From an uncultured Methanobrevibacter sp. (GTDB lineage: Archaea > Methanobacteriota > Methanobacteria > Methanobacteriales > Methanobacteriaceae), in the NCBI GenBank assembly GCA_947628455.1, contig CANQZY010000001.1, positions 128,124 to 192,123 of the forward strand: DNA of 64,000 bases, given 5' to 3'. Position numbers and translations under genes: made by a program. Under the pieces are notes generated by a model. It did no database searches, was not told where the DNA came from, and saw only the letters and a list, made by a program, of their open reading frames with translations. Shown piece after piece: positions 38,544 to 47,419 of the stretch; position 1 is the first letter of the stretch, and every line of letters starts with the position of its first letter.

Positions 38544-39188
38544 TCATAACCTCAAATTTTGAATTAGTGAATTAACACAAGCTACAGCTATAGGAGTTCC
38601 TCCTTTAGGTCCTTGTGTAATAATATTTGGAATACTAGACATACTTAAAGCATTTTTACAATCAGCAGCCCCAACAAAACCAACTGGAACGCCAATAATA
38701 GCTTTTAAATTAATTTTTCCTTTGTAAAATAAGTCCATTGCTTGCCAAACAGCAGTAGGAGCATTTCCAGAAACAAGGATTCCTTCAAAACCCTCATTAG
38801 CAGCATATTTAATTGCAGCAGCCGCTCTTGTTATTTGTTCATCCTTAGCTATTTTTTTAACTTCATCATTCTTGATATAACACTCAACATCACCATCATA
38901 TTGAGTAATTCCTGCTTTAACCATGTTAATATCAGTTAAAAGTGTTTCGTTATTTTTCATGGATTTAATGGCCTCATCAACAAAATTAGGGCTAATTTTA
39001 ACTAATTTTGCATATTCGGGATCCGCACTAGAATGAACAATGCGTTCTATAATATCTTTTTCAACAATATTTAGATCTTCAATTTCATCATCTATTAAAT
39101 CACGAATAATTTCTCTACTTTTAGTAGCTATATCATAACCCTGTTTAGTTGAAGCACCCATAAATTTTTGTTGATATTCGTTTATCAT
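38544..39188 (-). CDS. cbiC: cobalt-precorrin-8 methylmutase (CbiC)
   Basis: CbiC moves the methyl group from C11 to C12 of the corrin ring, giving cobyrinate in the anaerobic B12 pathway. The 214-residue protein has the catalytic histidine H52 in [16 protein letters not shown], the DINMVKAGI stretch, [23 protein letters not shown] and the [12 protein letters not shown] segment. It overlaps the start of hemL by a few bases and thus ties corrinoid and early tetrapyrrole synthesis together. A nine-base inverted repeat lies upstream at 39216-39240. The gene starts from ATG with the MINEYQ sequence. Confidence 0.95.
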   Translation of the reverse strand: MINEYQQKFMGASTKQGYDIATKSREIIRDLIDDEIEDLNIVEKDIIERIVHSSADPEYAKLVKISPNFVDEAIKSMKNNETLLTDINMVKAGITQYDGDVECYIKNDEVKKIAKDEQITRAAAAIKYAANEGFEGILVSGNAPTAVWQAMDLFYKGKINLKAIIGVPVGFVGAADCKNALSMSSIPNIITQGPKGGTPIAVACVNSLIQNLRL

Positions 39189-39215
39189 GTTTAAATAATA
39201 TATATTATATTAGTT

Positions 39216-39240
39216 TAAAGATTACGATTACTAATCTTTA
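39216..39240. promoter_or_regulatory. Inverted repeat upstream of cbiC-hemL, possible operator
   Basis: TAAAGATTA at 39216-39224, a seven-base loop CGATTAC, and TAATCTTTA at 39232-39240 form a perfect nine-base inverted repeat. It is about 28-52 bases before the cbiC start codon. It could be an operator for the cbiC-hemL unit or a hairpin in its leader; no function is shown. Confidence 0.35.
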
Positions 39241-39336
39241 TCAATAATTGTAAACTCACTAGAAAAAGTAACTGTTAGATAAACTTAGCATTAATACGAT
39301 TTAAAGAAAATTTATTTTAATTCTTTTTTGAATTAT

Positions 39337-40551
39337 TTATAAACTTTTAAGTGCGGATATTCCAGCTAAATAACCTGTTGAAAAAGCTATTTTTAAATTA
39401 TATCCTCCACTCGGACCTACTGGTTCAAGAATTTCTCCTGCAAAGTAAAGCCCTTCAGTTTCTTTGGATTCCATCGTTTTTGAGTTTAACGAATTAATAT
39501 CTATTCCTCCAATTGTAATTTTACTTAAAGGAGTATTAAAACCGATTATTTTTAATGTTGTACATTTTAATGATTCAATTAATTTTTTTTTAGATTCTTT
39601 TGTTATATTTGCTAGTTTAATTTCTCCATCAATATTATTATGGTCTAAGAAAAAGGGGATAAAATTATTTACTAGATATATTTTAAGATAATTTTTTAAA
39701 TAGGTTTTTCCTTTTTGTTGAAAATCTCTATTAAATTTTTCTTTAATTTCTTGGAAATTTAAATTTGGAAGTAAATCTATATTTATTTTCACATCATTTA
39801 ATTTTATATCATTATTATCTAAAAGATTATAATCTATATCTTTTGATATTTCATTACTTATATTTAAAATAGCTGGTCCACTAAGTCCTTTGTGGGTTAT
39901 TAATACATCTCCGTAATATTTTTTGTCTTTATAACTAATACAAACATCATATAAGTTAATACCTGCAAAATCTTCAAAATGATATTTTGTAATTAAGGGT
40001 ACAATTCCCCATTTTATAGCAGTTAGAGGCTGGTTTGTTAGGTTATATCCTCCACCATCTGAGCCTGTTTCTGGATAAGTTATTCCACCTGTGGCTATTA
40101 TAATTTTTTTTGCTTTTATTTTATTGTTTATTATAAAATATTCTCTTTTTTTTTCCACATTATATACATTTGTATTGTATTTTATTTTAATATTTTTAAG
40201 ATAATCATGTAAAATTTTCATGATTGATTCTGCTTTTTCAGTAGCAGGAAAAATAGAATTATTATCTTCTTCTATAAATTCTAAACCTTTTTTTTTAAAT
40301 AGATCTAATAATTTTTCATTTGTTAATGTATAAAAAGAATGTTTTAAAAAGTTTTTTTCTTCATAGTAATTTAAAAGTGTTTTTATAGGTTTGTTATTGG
40401 TAATATTGCAGCGTCCACCACCGGTTAAAAGAAGTTTTTTACCTAATTTTGATGTTTTTTCGATTAAGACAATATTTTTTTCTCTACATGTGATAGCTGC
40501 CATCATTCCAGCAGGACCGCCTCCTATAATTGCTATTTCAAATTCTTCCAT
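39337..40551 (-). CDS. NAD(P)/FAD-dependent oxidoreductase, HI0933/YhiN family
   Basis: A 404-residue flavoprotein of the HI0933 family. The N-terminal dinucleotide-binding motif is IIGGGPAGMMAAI, followed by LIEKTSKLGKKLLLTGGGRCN, which binds FAD. Further blocks are ATGGITYPETGSDGGGY, HKGLSGPAILNIS and a C-terminal GEILEPVGPSGGYNLKIAF that closes the FAD site. Members of this family (including YhiN) have no agreed substrate; aminoacetone oxidase is one name in use. ATG 40551 follows GGTGA and is chosen over an upstream GTG. It is a stand-alone gene between cbiC and aspS, both on the same strand. Confidence 0.9.
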   Translation of the reverse strand: MEEFEIAIIGGGPAGMMAAITCREKNIVLIEKTSKLGKKLLLTGGGRCNITNNKPIKTLLNYYEEKNFLKHSFYTLTNEKLLDLFKKKGLEFIEEDNNSIFPATEKAESIMKILHDYLKNIKIKYNTNVYNVEKKREYFIINNKIKAKKIIIATGGITYPETGSDGGGYNLTNQPLTAIKWGIVPLITKYHFEDFAGINLYDVCISYKDKKYYGDVLITHKGLSGPAILNISNEISKDIDYNLLDNNDIKLNDVKINIDLLPNLNFQEIKEKFNRDFQQKGKTYLKNYLKIYLVNNFIPFFLDHNNIDGEIKLANITKESKKKLIESLKCTTLKIIGFNTPLSKITIGGIDINSLNSKTMESKETEGLYFAGEILEPVGPSGGYNLKIAFSTGYLAGISALKSL

Positions 40552-40613
40552 AATTTTCACCTATAAAAAAGAATAAGGATTTTTAATCCTTATAAGTTTA
40601 TTGGTAAAAAAAA

Positions 40614-41933
40614 TTATGGAGTTAATCTATGTCTATCTCTTGGGAATAGTACTGTTTCACGTATATTATTAACACCTGTAAGAACCATAGTTAGTCTATC
40701 TGCTCCTACTCCCCATCCTGCATGTGGTGGCATTCCATATTCAAATGCTTTTAAATAACTGTTAAATGCATCTGGGTTTAAATCACGTTCTTTTATTTGT
40801 TCTACTAATATGTTATATTGGTGAACACGTGTAGCTCCTGATGATAATTCTAAGTTTTTATACATTAAATCAAATGCATGGGATTTTGTTGGATCATGGG
40901 CGCATGGCATCACATAGAATGGTTTAACATGGCTTGGCCATTCAGTTAAAAAGTAAAAATCATCCATTGTATTACCTAAAGCTTTTTCAGCTGCACGTGA
41001 TAAATCTTCTCCCCATTCCATTTCTATTCCTTTTGAGTTTATAATATCGACTGCTTCATCATAGGTTATTTTTGGAAATGGTTTGTCAGGAATTGGTAAT
41101 TTATGGTCAAGTAATTCTAATTCCTCTTTGCAGTATTCGTTAATATCAATAATGACTTGTTCTATCATGTTATTTAGAACTTTCATCATATCATTTCCAT
41201 CCATGAAAGAAGCTTCTGCATCAATTGAAATAGCCTCATTTAAGTGTCTTAATGTATCATGTTCTTCTGCTCTAAATATTTGGCCAATTTCAAATACTTT
41301 ATCTACTCCACTAGACATCATAATTTGTTTATATAATTGTGGGGATTGTCCAAGAAATGCTTCTTTTTCAAAATATGTTATTGGGAAAAGTTCTGTTCCT
41401 CCTTCAGTAGCGGAAGCTACAAGTTTTGGAGTACTTATTTCAAGAAATCCATTTTTGTAAAAAAAATCTCTGACAGTATGTAACATTTGACTTTTGATTT
41501 TAAAAATAGCACTTATGTTTGATTTTCTTAAATCTAAAAATCTTGAATCTAATCTTGTATCGATTTCTGCTTTAACTTTTTCTGTTGGATCCATTGGCAA
41601 TGGTTGATTAGCTAAACTAAGAATATTAATTTCTTGAGGAATTATTTCAACATTATTTGGTGCTTTATTTGACTCTTGTACAGTTCCTTTGATAGCTACA
41701 ACAGATTCTTTTCTAAATTTACGTAATTCTTCAAGAATTTTCGGATCTACTTTTTTACTTGGAGCAGTTATTTGGATCATACCAGTTGTATCCCTAACTA
41801 ATATGAATATAATTCCTCCTAAGTCTCTAATTTCGTGAACCCAACCCATAATAATAATCTCTTCTCCAGTTAGTTTAGGAGTGATATTTTTTGCGTAATT
41901 AGTTCTTCTCCAATTGTTTAATAAACCTTCCAT
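40614..41933 (-). CDS. aspS: aspartyl-tRNA synthetase (archaeal type)
   Basis: A 439-residue class IIb synthetase with an N-terminal OB-fold anticodon domain ([19 protein letters not shown]). The catalytic core has [31 protein letters not shown] and the motif-2 [14 protein letters not shown]. The C-terminal motif 3 is GAGDRL-like [12 protein letters not shown]. It lacks the GAD insertion of bacterial AspRS, as expected for archaea. Whether it also charges tRNA-Asn cannot be told without looking at the rest of the genome for AsnRS and GatCAB. An AGGTGA site precedes the ATG. It is divergent from the Mur ligases. Confidence 0.96.
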   Translation of the reverse strand: MEGLLNNWRRTNYAKNITPKLTGEEIIIMGWVHEIRDLGGIIFILVRDTTGMIQITAPSKKVDPKILEELRKFRKESVVAIKGTVQESNKAPNNVEIIPQEINILSLANQPLPMDPTEKVKAEIDTRLDSRFLDLRKSNISAIFKIKSQMLHTVRDFFYKNGFLEISTPKLVASATEGGTELFPITYFEKEAFLGQSPQLYKQIMMSSGVDKVFEIGQIFRAEEHDTLRHLNEAISIDAEASFMDGNDMMKVLNNMIEQVIIDINEYCKEELELLDHKLPIPDKPFPKITYDEAVDIINSKGIEMEWGEDLSRAAEKALGNTMDDFYFLTEWPSHVKPFYVMPCAHDPTKSHAFDLMYKNLELSSGATRVHQYNILVEQIKERDLNPDAFNSYLKAFEYGMPPHAGWGVGADRLTMVLTGVNNIRETVLFPRDRHRLTP

Positions 41934-42041
41934 TAGTTCACCTCTAGGTTATAAAAATAAATAATAAAATATATTTTATAAATTTTGTATTAAAAAACTT
42001 TTCTAGAATATTTTATAATCAATTATATTTTTATAATTTCA

Positions 42042-42074
42042 ATTCCTAAATTAAATTAATGAAATTTTAGGAAT
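42042..42074. promoter_or_regulatory. Inverted repeat between aspS and the Mur ligase genes
   Basis: ATTCCTAAA at 42042-42050 and TTTAGGAAT at 42066-42074 form a perfect nine-base inverted repeat with a 15-base AT-rich loop. It is about 90 bases before the first Mur ligase ATG and about 110 before the aspS start on the other strand. It may be an operator for the Mur ligase pair; chance is possible. Confidence 0.35.
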
Positions 42075-42161
42075 GATAATATCAAATCTTAAATTATCAA
42101 TAATTAAAAATATAAAAAAAAGGCCTGTTGTGAATATTAATTAGTTTAGGAGGATAATAAT

Positions 42162-43538
42162 ATGAATTGTTTAGTTATTGGTGCGGGAAATGCTAGTAGG
42201 CCCGTTGCTCGTTTACTTAATTATGATGGTTATGATGTTACAATAACAGATATTCAACCATTTGAAAATTTTAAATCAAAATATCAGAATATTTTGAAAA
42301 AAATGAAAAAAGAAGGTGTTAAACTAGATTTAAATAATCCTTCCCCAGTTTTAAAAGTATTTGATAATATTTATATTCCTCCTTCATTAAAAAATTCTAA
42401 AATTGCTAAAGAAGTAGATAAATTAGATATTCATATAATAACTAATGAAGAATTTTCTCAAATTGTAAATAAGTATATTCCTATTAATATTATTGGTATT
42501 ACGGGCACAATGGGTAAAACAACCACTACTTATTTAACTAAAACTATATTTGAACAAGCTGGATTTAAAGTTTGGCATTGTTCTTCTATTATCAGTAATT
42601 TAGTAAGTGAATGTATTATTGAAGGAATTATTAATAGAAAACCTCAAAAAAAAGATGTGGCTATTTTTGAACTTCCTCATGGGACAATAGGACTTTTAGA
42701 TAGATTGAATGTTGATATTGGACTTTTAACAAATGTTGGTGTGGATCATTTAGATGAGTTTGATAATTCGATTGAAAAATATCATGAACGTAAAAAAATT
42801 TTAGAATTAATAAGCAGTACTTTTATTGCTAATAGTTCATGTAAAGATTTATTTTCAGATAATAAAAATATTTCTTATTATGAATTAGGTGAAAATGCAA
42901 ATTTCAATGGTGAAAAAGGAGAAAATAGCTTAAAAATTAGTTATAATGATAAAGAATTTACAATACCTTTTAATATGACAAGTTATTTTTTTGAAAATTC
43001 TGTTGGAGCTGTATCAATAGCTTTAACGTATGGAATTTCTGAGAAAGATATTATTGCAGCTCTTTCTAATTTTAAAGGATTGCCTTCTCATATGGAGGAT
43101 ATTGGTTTATTTAATGGAAGAAGGGTAATTCTTGATTGTGCATTTTTATATGATGGAATGAAAACTACTTTAGAAAATTTTAAAGATGAAAATCTTGTTG
43201 TTTTTCTTGATTATTTTGATACAACAACTAAGAGAGATAAAAAAGAAGTTGGTGAGCTTGTAAGTCAGTATAGTGATATTATAATTACTAGTGGTTATGA
43301 TGAAGTTCATGAATGTATAAATATGGAAGGAGCTATTGAAATTTTAGATGCTATTGATAATCCTAAGGCTATCAAAGTAGCTTGTTCTGATATTGATGAT
43401 GCTGTTGAAATGGCATTAAAATACTCTAAACCTGGTGATGTTCTTCTTCATTTAGGTCCATCTTTGGCTACTGATATTGAAGGAGTTACTAATAAGATTC
43501 TAAAAGGATTAAATAGAGGTATTAAAAAATATGATTGA
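42162..43538 (+). CDS. Mur ligase family protein, likely pseudomurein peptide ligase (first of pair)
   Basis: A 458-residue ATP-dependent ligase of the Mur family. An N-terminal Rossmann-like domain starts with VIGAGNASRPVARLL. The central ATPase domain has the P-loop TGTMGKTTT at 114-122, E170 in IFELPHGT, and NVGVDHLD at 191-198. A C-terminal domain with RRVILDCAFLYDGM binds the amino-acid side. The methionine in the P-loop (GTMGKT rather than GTNGKT) is unusual. In Methanobacteriales, Mur-like ligases make the pseudomurein peptide or its UDP precursor; its exact substrate is not known. It overlaps the next gene by eight bases. An AGGAGG ribosome site precedes the ATG. Confidence 0.88.
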   Translation: MNCLVIGAGNASRPVARLLNYDGYDVTITDIQPFENFKSKYQNILKKMKKEGVKLDLNNPSPVLKVFDNIYIPPSLKNSKIAKEVDKLDIHIITNEEFSQIVNKYIPINIIGITGTMGKTTTTYLTKTIFEQAGFKVWHCSSIISNLVSECIIEGIINRKPQKKDVAIFELPHGTIGLLDRLNVDIGLLTNVGVDHLDEFDNSIEKYHERKKILELISSTFIANSSCKDLFSDNKNISYYELGENANFNGEKGENSLKISYNDKEFTIPFNMTSYFFENSVGAVSIALTYGISEKDIIAALSNFKGLPSHMEDIGLFNGRRVILDCAFLYDGMKTTLENFKDENLVVFLDYFDTTTKRDKKEVGELVSQYSDIIITSGYDEVHECINMEGAIEILDAIDNPKAIKVACSDIDDAVEMALKYSKPGDVLLHLGPSLATDIEGVTNKILKGLNRGIKKYD

Positions 43539-45042
43539 TAAAAATTTCACCATTGGTGTTATCGGTGTTTGTGGAGCTAATGGGAATTTAATAGCCCGTA
43601 TTTTATCTCAAAGAGGATTTCAAGTTGTTGGAACAGATATTCGTTCTAAAGATGAATGTAAGTTTATTAAATCTTTAGATAGTTATGATATTAAAGTTTT
43701 TCATGGTGAAGACCTTCATGATTTTTTTAAATCTATTGATTATTTAGTTCCACCTATGAGTCTTAAAAAAGATAATGAGATATTTAAAATAGCTAAAAAT
43801 AATAATATCAAAATTTTAGAACTTTCAGATATTATTAATATGTTTAAATGTGAAAAATCTGTTTTTGCAATTACTGGAACTAATGGTAAAACTACTTCTA
43901 CAACTCTTTTAAAAAAAATAGCTTATGATAATGGGATTAAACCTGCAGAACATGATTTGGAAGATATGCAGGGTAATGCTGAGTTTATTCCTATTTTACA
44001 GTCTCGTTTAGATGGTGATGTTGGTATTTTAGAAGTAGGGACTTTTGGAGTACCTGGAACTATTAAAAGAATAACAGATAATGTTAATTTAGTTTCAGGA
44101 TTAATTACAAATATTACTCCTGATCATTTAAAGGAGGGAAATTTTTTAGATTATGCTCATGTTAAAGGTGAGTTTATTCAATCACTTAAGGGTAAGCAAA
44201 TTATCGTTAATGCTAATGATCCTACAATTATGGGTCTTTTAAAAGAATTTGACTATTATGGTGACTTAATTACATTTAGAGTAGATGGGGATATATCTGG
44301 TATTAAACAAAAGGAATGTGTTTGTGGAGAAACTATTGATGTTAAAGAAATTGTATCTGGTTCGGGATATTATTTTTGTAAATGTGGTCTTACAACTCCT
44401 AATACAGATTATATAGCTACTAATATTGATTTAAATAATCAAAATTTTGATTTATTTACTCCTGATGGAAAAATATCTGTATTAACATCTTTAAAAGGTA
44501 TACATAATGTTTATAATATTACAGGAGTTATAATAGCTGCTCATGAATTTTTAAATCTTTCATTTGATAAAATTTTACCATCTATTGAAAAATTTACAGG
44601 GGTTGGTGGTAGAATGGAGTTTATTAAAAATATTGATGGAAAAGATATTATTGTTGATTATGCGCATAACCCTGCAGGTGTACAAACAGTTTTAAGAGAA
44701 TTTAATAAACTTTATGGAGATATTGCAACTGTTGTTACAATTTCGTCTGAATCAGGTCAAATTGGAGATGAGGAAATTTTTGAAAGTGTTTGTAAATTCT
44801 CTAAATATGTTATTCCAGTATCAATTTCTTCTCAAAAAATAGCTAAAAAATTTTTATCACAAAATCCAGATCTTAATAAAAAAATTATTTTAGAAGATAT
44901 TGATGAAAATTTTATTAAAGATGGAACTTTAGGATCAACAAAAGAAGATGTTATTAAGGGAATTGAGAATGCTTTAAACTTAGATTGTAGTAAGATAATA
45001 GCTATTGGTGAAGCAGCTGTTAAATTTAAAGATTATATATAA
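43531..45042 (+). CDS. Mur ligase family protein with Cys4 insertion, likely pseudomurein peptide ligase (second of pair)
   Basis: A 503-residue Mur-type ligase. It has an N-terminal Rossmann-like domain (GVIGVCGANGNLIARIL), P-loop GTNGKTTS at 116-123, NITPDHLKEG at 194-203, K212, and the C-terminal DYAHNPAG at 376-383 typical of MurE/F-like enzymes. Between about 263 and 285 there is a four-cysteine insertion: CVCG with C263 and C265, then FCKCG with C283 and C285, as in a zinc ribbon. A comparable ribbon occurs in bacterial MurT. Eight bases of overlap with the preceding ligase indicate one operon. It probably acts in pseudomurein peptide assembly, an inference from lineage and pairing. Confidence 0.88.
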   Translation: MIDKNFTIGVIGVCGANGNLIARILSQRGFQVVGTDIRSKDECKFIKSLDSYDIKVFHGEDLHDFFKSIDYLVPPMSLKKDNEIFKIAKNNNIKILELSDIINMFKCEKSVFAITGTNGKTTSTTLLKKIAYDNGIKPAEHDLEDMQGNAEFIPILQSRLDGDVGILEVGTFGVPGTIKRITDNVNLVSGLITNITPDHLKEGNFLDYAHVKGEFIQSLKGKQIIVNANDPTIMGLLKEFDYYGDLITFRVDGDISGIKQKECVCGETIDVKEIVSGSGYYFCKCGLTTPNTDYIATNIDLNNQNFDLFTPDGKISVLTSLKGIHNVYNITGVIIAAHEFLNLSFDKILPSIEKFTGVGGRMEFIKNIDGKDIIVDYAHNPAGVQTVLREFNKLYGDIATVVTISSESGQIGDEEIFESVCKFSKYVIPVSISSQKIAKKFLSQNPDLNKKIILEDIDENFIKDGTLGSTKEDVIKGIENALNLDCSKIIAIGEAAVKFKDYI

Positions 45043-45071
45043 TACTTTTCAGCTGCTCTTTCGTTATATTA

Positions 45072-45080
45072 TTTATAATA
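45072..45080 (+). promoter_or_regulatory. Candidate TATA box of hef (leaderless arrangement)
   Basis: TTTATAATA is centred about 28 bases before the hef ATG at 45104, and no Shine-Dalgarno sequence lies between. This spacing suggests transcription starts near 45102, so the message would be leaderless. Confidence 0.4.
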
Positions 45081-45103
45081 TAAAATAGAAATAATAATTT
45101 ATT

Positions 45104-47419
45104 ATGGTAAATTATATTAAACATCCATTAATTAAACCTAATAGAGTTGAATCAAGATTATATCAACAAGTATTAGCTAGAGATGTTTTAAAAAAAGGAA
45201 ATACTATGATAGTCGCTCCTACGGCTTTGGGTAAAACTATTGTAGCAATTCTCGTTGGAGCGGATAGATTAGAAAAATTCAAAAACTCAAAAATATTAAT
45301 TCTAGCTCCAAGCAAACCATTAACATTACAACACGAAAATAGTTTTAAAAATTTTTTAAATGTTCCATGTGCATCAATTACAGGTTCTATAAAAATAGAT
45401 GAAAGAGTTAAAAGATGGGAGGAATCTCAAGTAATTTGTGCAACACCACAAACAGTAGAATCTGATTTATTAAATGGAAGGTATTCATTGGATAATATTT
45501 CTTTAATGATATTTGATGAATGTCATCATGCTGTTGGTTCTTATTCTTATGTTTATTTGGCCTCAAGATATGCGAAAGAATCTCAATATAATTTGATATT
45601 AGGTCTTACAGCATCCCCCGGTTCTGATAAGGAAAAAATTAAAGAAGTATGTGAAAATTTATTTATTCAGGACATAGTTGTAAAGAGTGAAGAAGATCCT
45701 GATGTTAAACCTTATTTTAACCCAGTTAAAATTGATTGGATAAAAGTTAAAATGAGTGGAGAACTAGATAAAATTAGAAATTTAGTTAATAAAGCTTTAA
45801 AAGTAAGACTTAAAGGTCTTAAAAATATGGGTATAATAAATACTGTTTCTGTAAGTAAAAGAGATATTTTAAAAGCACGTGGAAAAGTTCAAAATAAAAT
45901 ATCTAGAACTGTTAATCCAAAAAAAGAGTGTTTTAGAGCAATATCAATTCTAAGTGCTGTTATTAATCTTCAACATTCATTAGAACTTATTGAAACACAG
46001 GGTGTTGTTACATTTAACAAATATGTAAATAGATTAAGAAAGAAAAAAACTAAAGCTTCAAAATCATTACTTAATGATCCTAATTTTGGAAAAGCAGTAG
46101 TTTTATCTAAAAATTCTGAAAAAGATGGTTTAGAACATCCAAAATTAAATAAATTAACTAATATTCTTAAAAAAGAGTTAGGTCAAGATTATCAAACTAA
46201 ACTCCAATCATCAAGAGTGGATAAGGAAAATAATAATTTATCTAAAGTGATTGTGTTTACACAATATAGAGATACTTTACAAATGATTTATGAAAAATTA
46301 GAAAAAGAAGGAATTAAATCAGCTAAATTTTATGGACAAGCTCAAAGAGATGGTCAAAAGGGTCTTAGCCAAAAACAACAAAAAGCTATAATTAAATCAT
46401 TTAAAAAAGGAGAATATGATGTTTTAATTTCTACTAGTGTTGCTGAAGAAGGGATTGATATTCCAGCTGTAGATTTAGTTATTCTCTATGAACCTGTACC
46501 TTCTGAAATTAGAATGATTCAAAGAAGAGGAAGAACTGGAAGAAAAAGAACAGGGAGAGTTAAGGTTTTAATAGCTGAAAAAACAATGGATGAAGCATTT
46601 TATTATTCTTCTAAAAGAAAAGAAAAACATATGAAATATCAATTGATTGATAGTAATATGTTAGAAGAACTTAATGAAATAGCTATTAAACGTATGGACG
46701 TTGAAAAAAATGTTAAAATTCTTGAAAAAGAAGTTTCAAAAGAAGAAAAACCTTTAATATATGTGGATACACGTGAAATGAACTCTAAAGTTATTAGATA
46801 TCTTTCTGAAATGGATATTAATGTTAATATTAAAACTATGGCTGTTGGAGATTATCAAGTTAGTGATGAAGTAGCTATTGAAAGAAAAACGGCGAAAGAC
46901 TTTGCAGATTCAATTGTTGATAAAAGACTTTTTAAACAAGCTAATGATCTTAGAGAAGAATTTAAAAAACCAATAATCATTCTAGAAGGAGATGATTTGT
47001 ACAATGGTTTTATTAATCCTAATGCAATTAGAGGATCAATGGCATCAATTGCACTAGATTTTGGGATTAGCATAATCCCAACACGAAATGCTCAAGATAC
47101 AGCGGCTATGATAAAAAGAATAGCTATTAGAGAGCAAAAAGGCGAAAAATCACCAGTATCTATTAGGACTGAGAGAAAACCAGTTAACATGTGGGAGCAA
47201 CAAATTTATATTATTGAATCACTCCCAAATATTGGTCCTGTTAATGCTAAAAAGTTATTAGAATATTTTAACTCGGTTTCTAATGTTATTAATGCAAGTG
47301 CAGAGGAACTTCAAGAAGTTGAGGGTATTGGTAAAAAAACTGCTGAAAATATTCGAAAAGTTATTGATAGTAAATATTTACATTTTCAAAAAGATATAAA
47401 AGATAAAAAATTATTTTAG
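45104..47419 (+). CDS. hef: Hef-type ERCC4/XPF helicase-nuclease
   Basis: A 771-residue fork-repair enzyme. The N-terminal SF2 helicase domain has Walker A APTALGKTI at 39-47, DECHHAVG near 139 and LTASPGSDKEK. The second RecA domain has VIVFTQYRDTL, TSVAEEGIDIPAVD and QRRGRTGR. The C-terminal half has the XPF/ERCC4 nuclease motif ERKTAKDFADSI at about 591-602 and a double helix-hairpin-helix (PNIGPVNAKKLL, VEGIGKKTAENI). It processes stalled replication forks. No Shine-Dalgarno sequence is seen, and a TATA box sits at a leaderless distance. Its end overlaps the convergent TIM-barrel gene by four bases. Confidence 0.96.
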   Translation: MVNYIKHPLIKPNRVESRLYQQVLARDVLKKGNTMIVAPTALGKTIVAILVGADRLEKFKNSKILILAPSKPLTLQHENSFKNFLNVPCASITGSIKIDERVKRWEESQVICATPQTVESDLLNGRYSLDNISLMIFDECHHAVGSYSYVYLASRYAKESQYNLILGLTASPGSDKEKIKEVCENLFIQDIVVKSEEDPDVKPYFNPVKIDWIKVKMSGELDKIRNLVNKALKVRLKGLKNMGIINTVSVSKRDILKARGKVQNKISRTVNPKKECFRAISILSAVINLQHSLELIETQGVVTFNKYVNRLRKKKTKASKSLLNDPNFGKAVVLSKNSEKDGLEHPKLNKLTNILKKELGQDYQTKLQSSRVDKENNNLSKVIVFTQYRDTLQMIYEKLEKEGIKSAKFYGQAQRDGQKGLSQKQQKAIIKSFKKGEYDVLISTSVAEEGIDIPAVDLVILYEPVPSEIRMIQRRGRTGRKRTGRVKVLIAEKTMDEAFYYSSKRKEKHMKYQLIDSNMLEELNEIAIKRMDVEKNVKILEKEVSKEEKPLIYVDTREMNSKVIRYLSEMDINVNIKTMAVGDYQVSDEVAIERKTAKDFADSIVDKRLFKQANDLREEFKKPIIILEGDDLYNGFINPNAIRGSMASIALDFGISIIPTRNAQDTAAMIKRIAIREQKGEKSPVSIRTERKPVNMWEQQIYIIESLPNIGPVNAKKLLEYFNSVSNVINASAEELQEVEGIGKKTAENIRKVIDSKYLHFQKDIKDKKLF

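Noticed and set aside
41083-41460. Plus-strand frame of 125 codons opposite aspS
   Set aside because: It lies entirely within aspS on the opposite strand and its composition is that of an antisense shadow.
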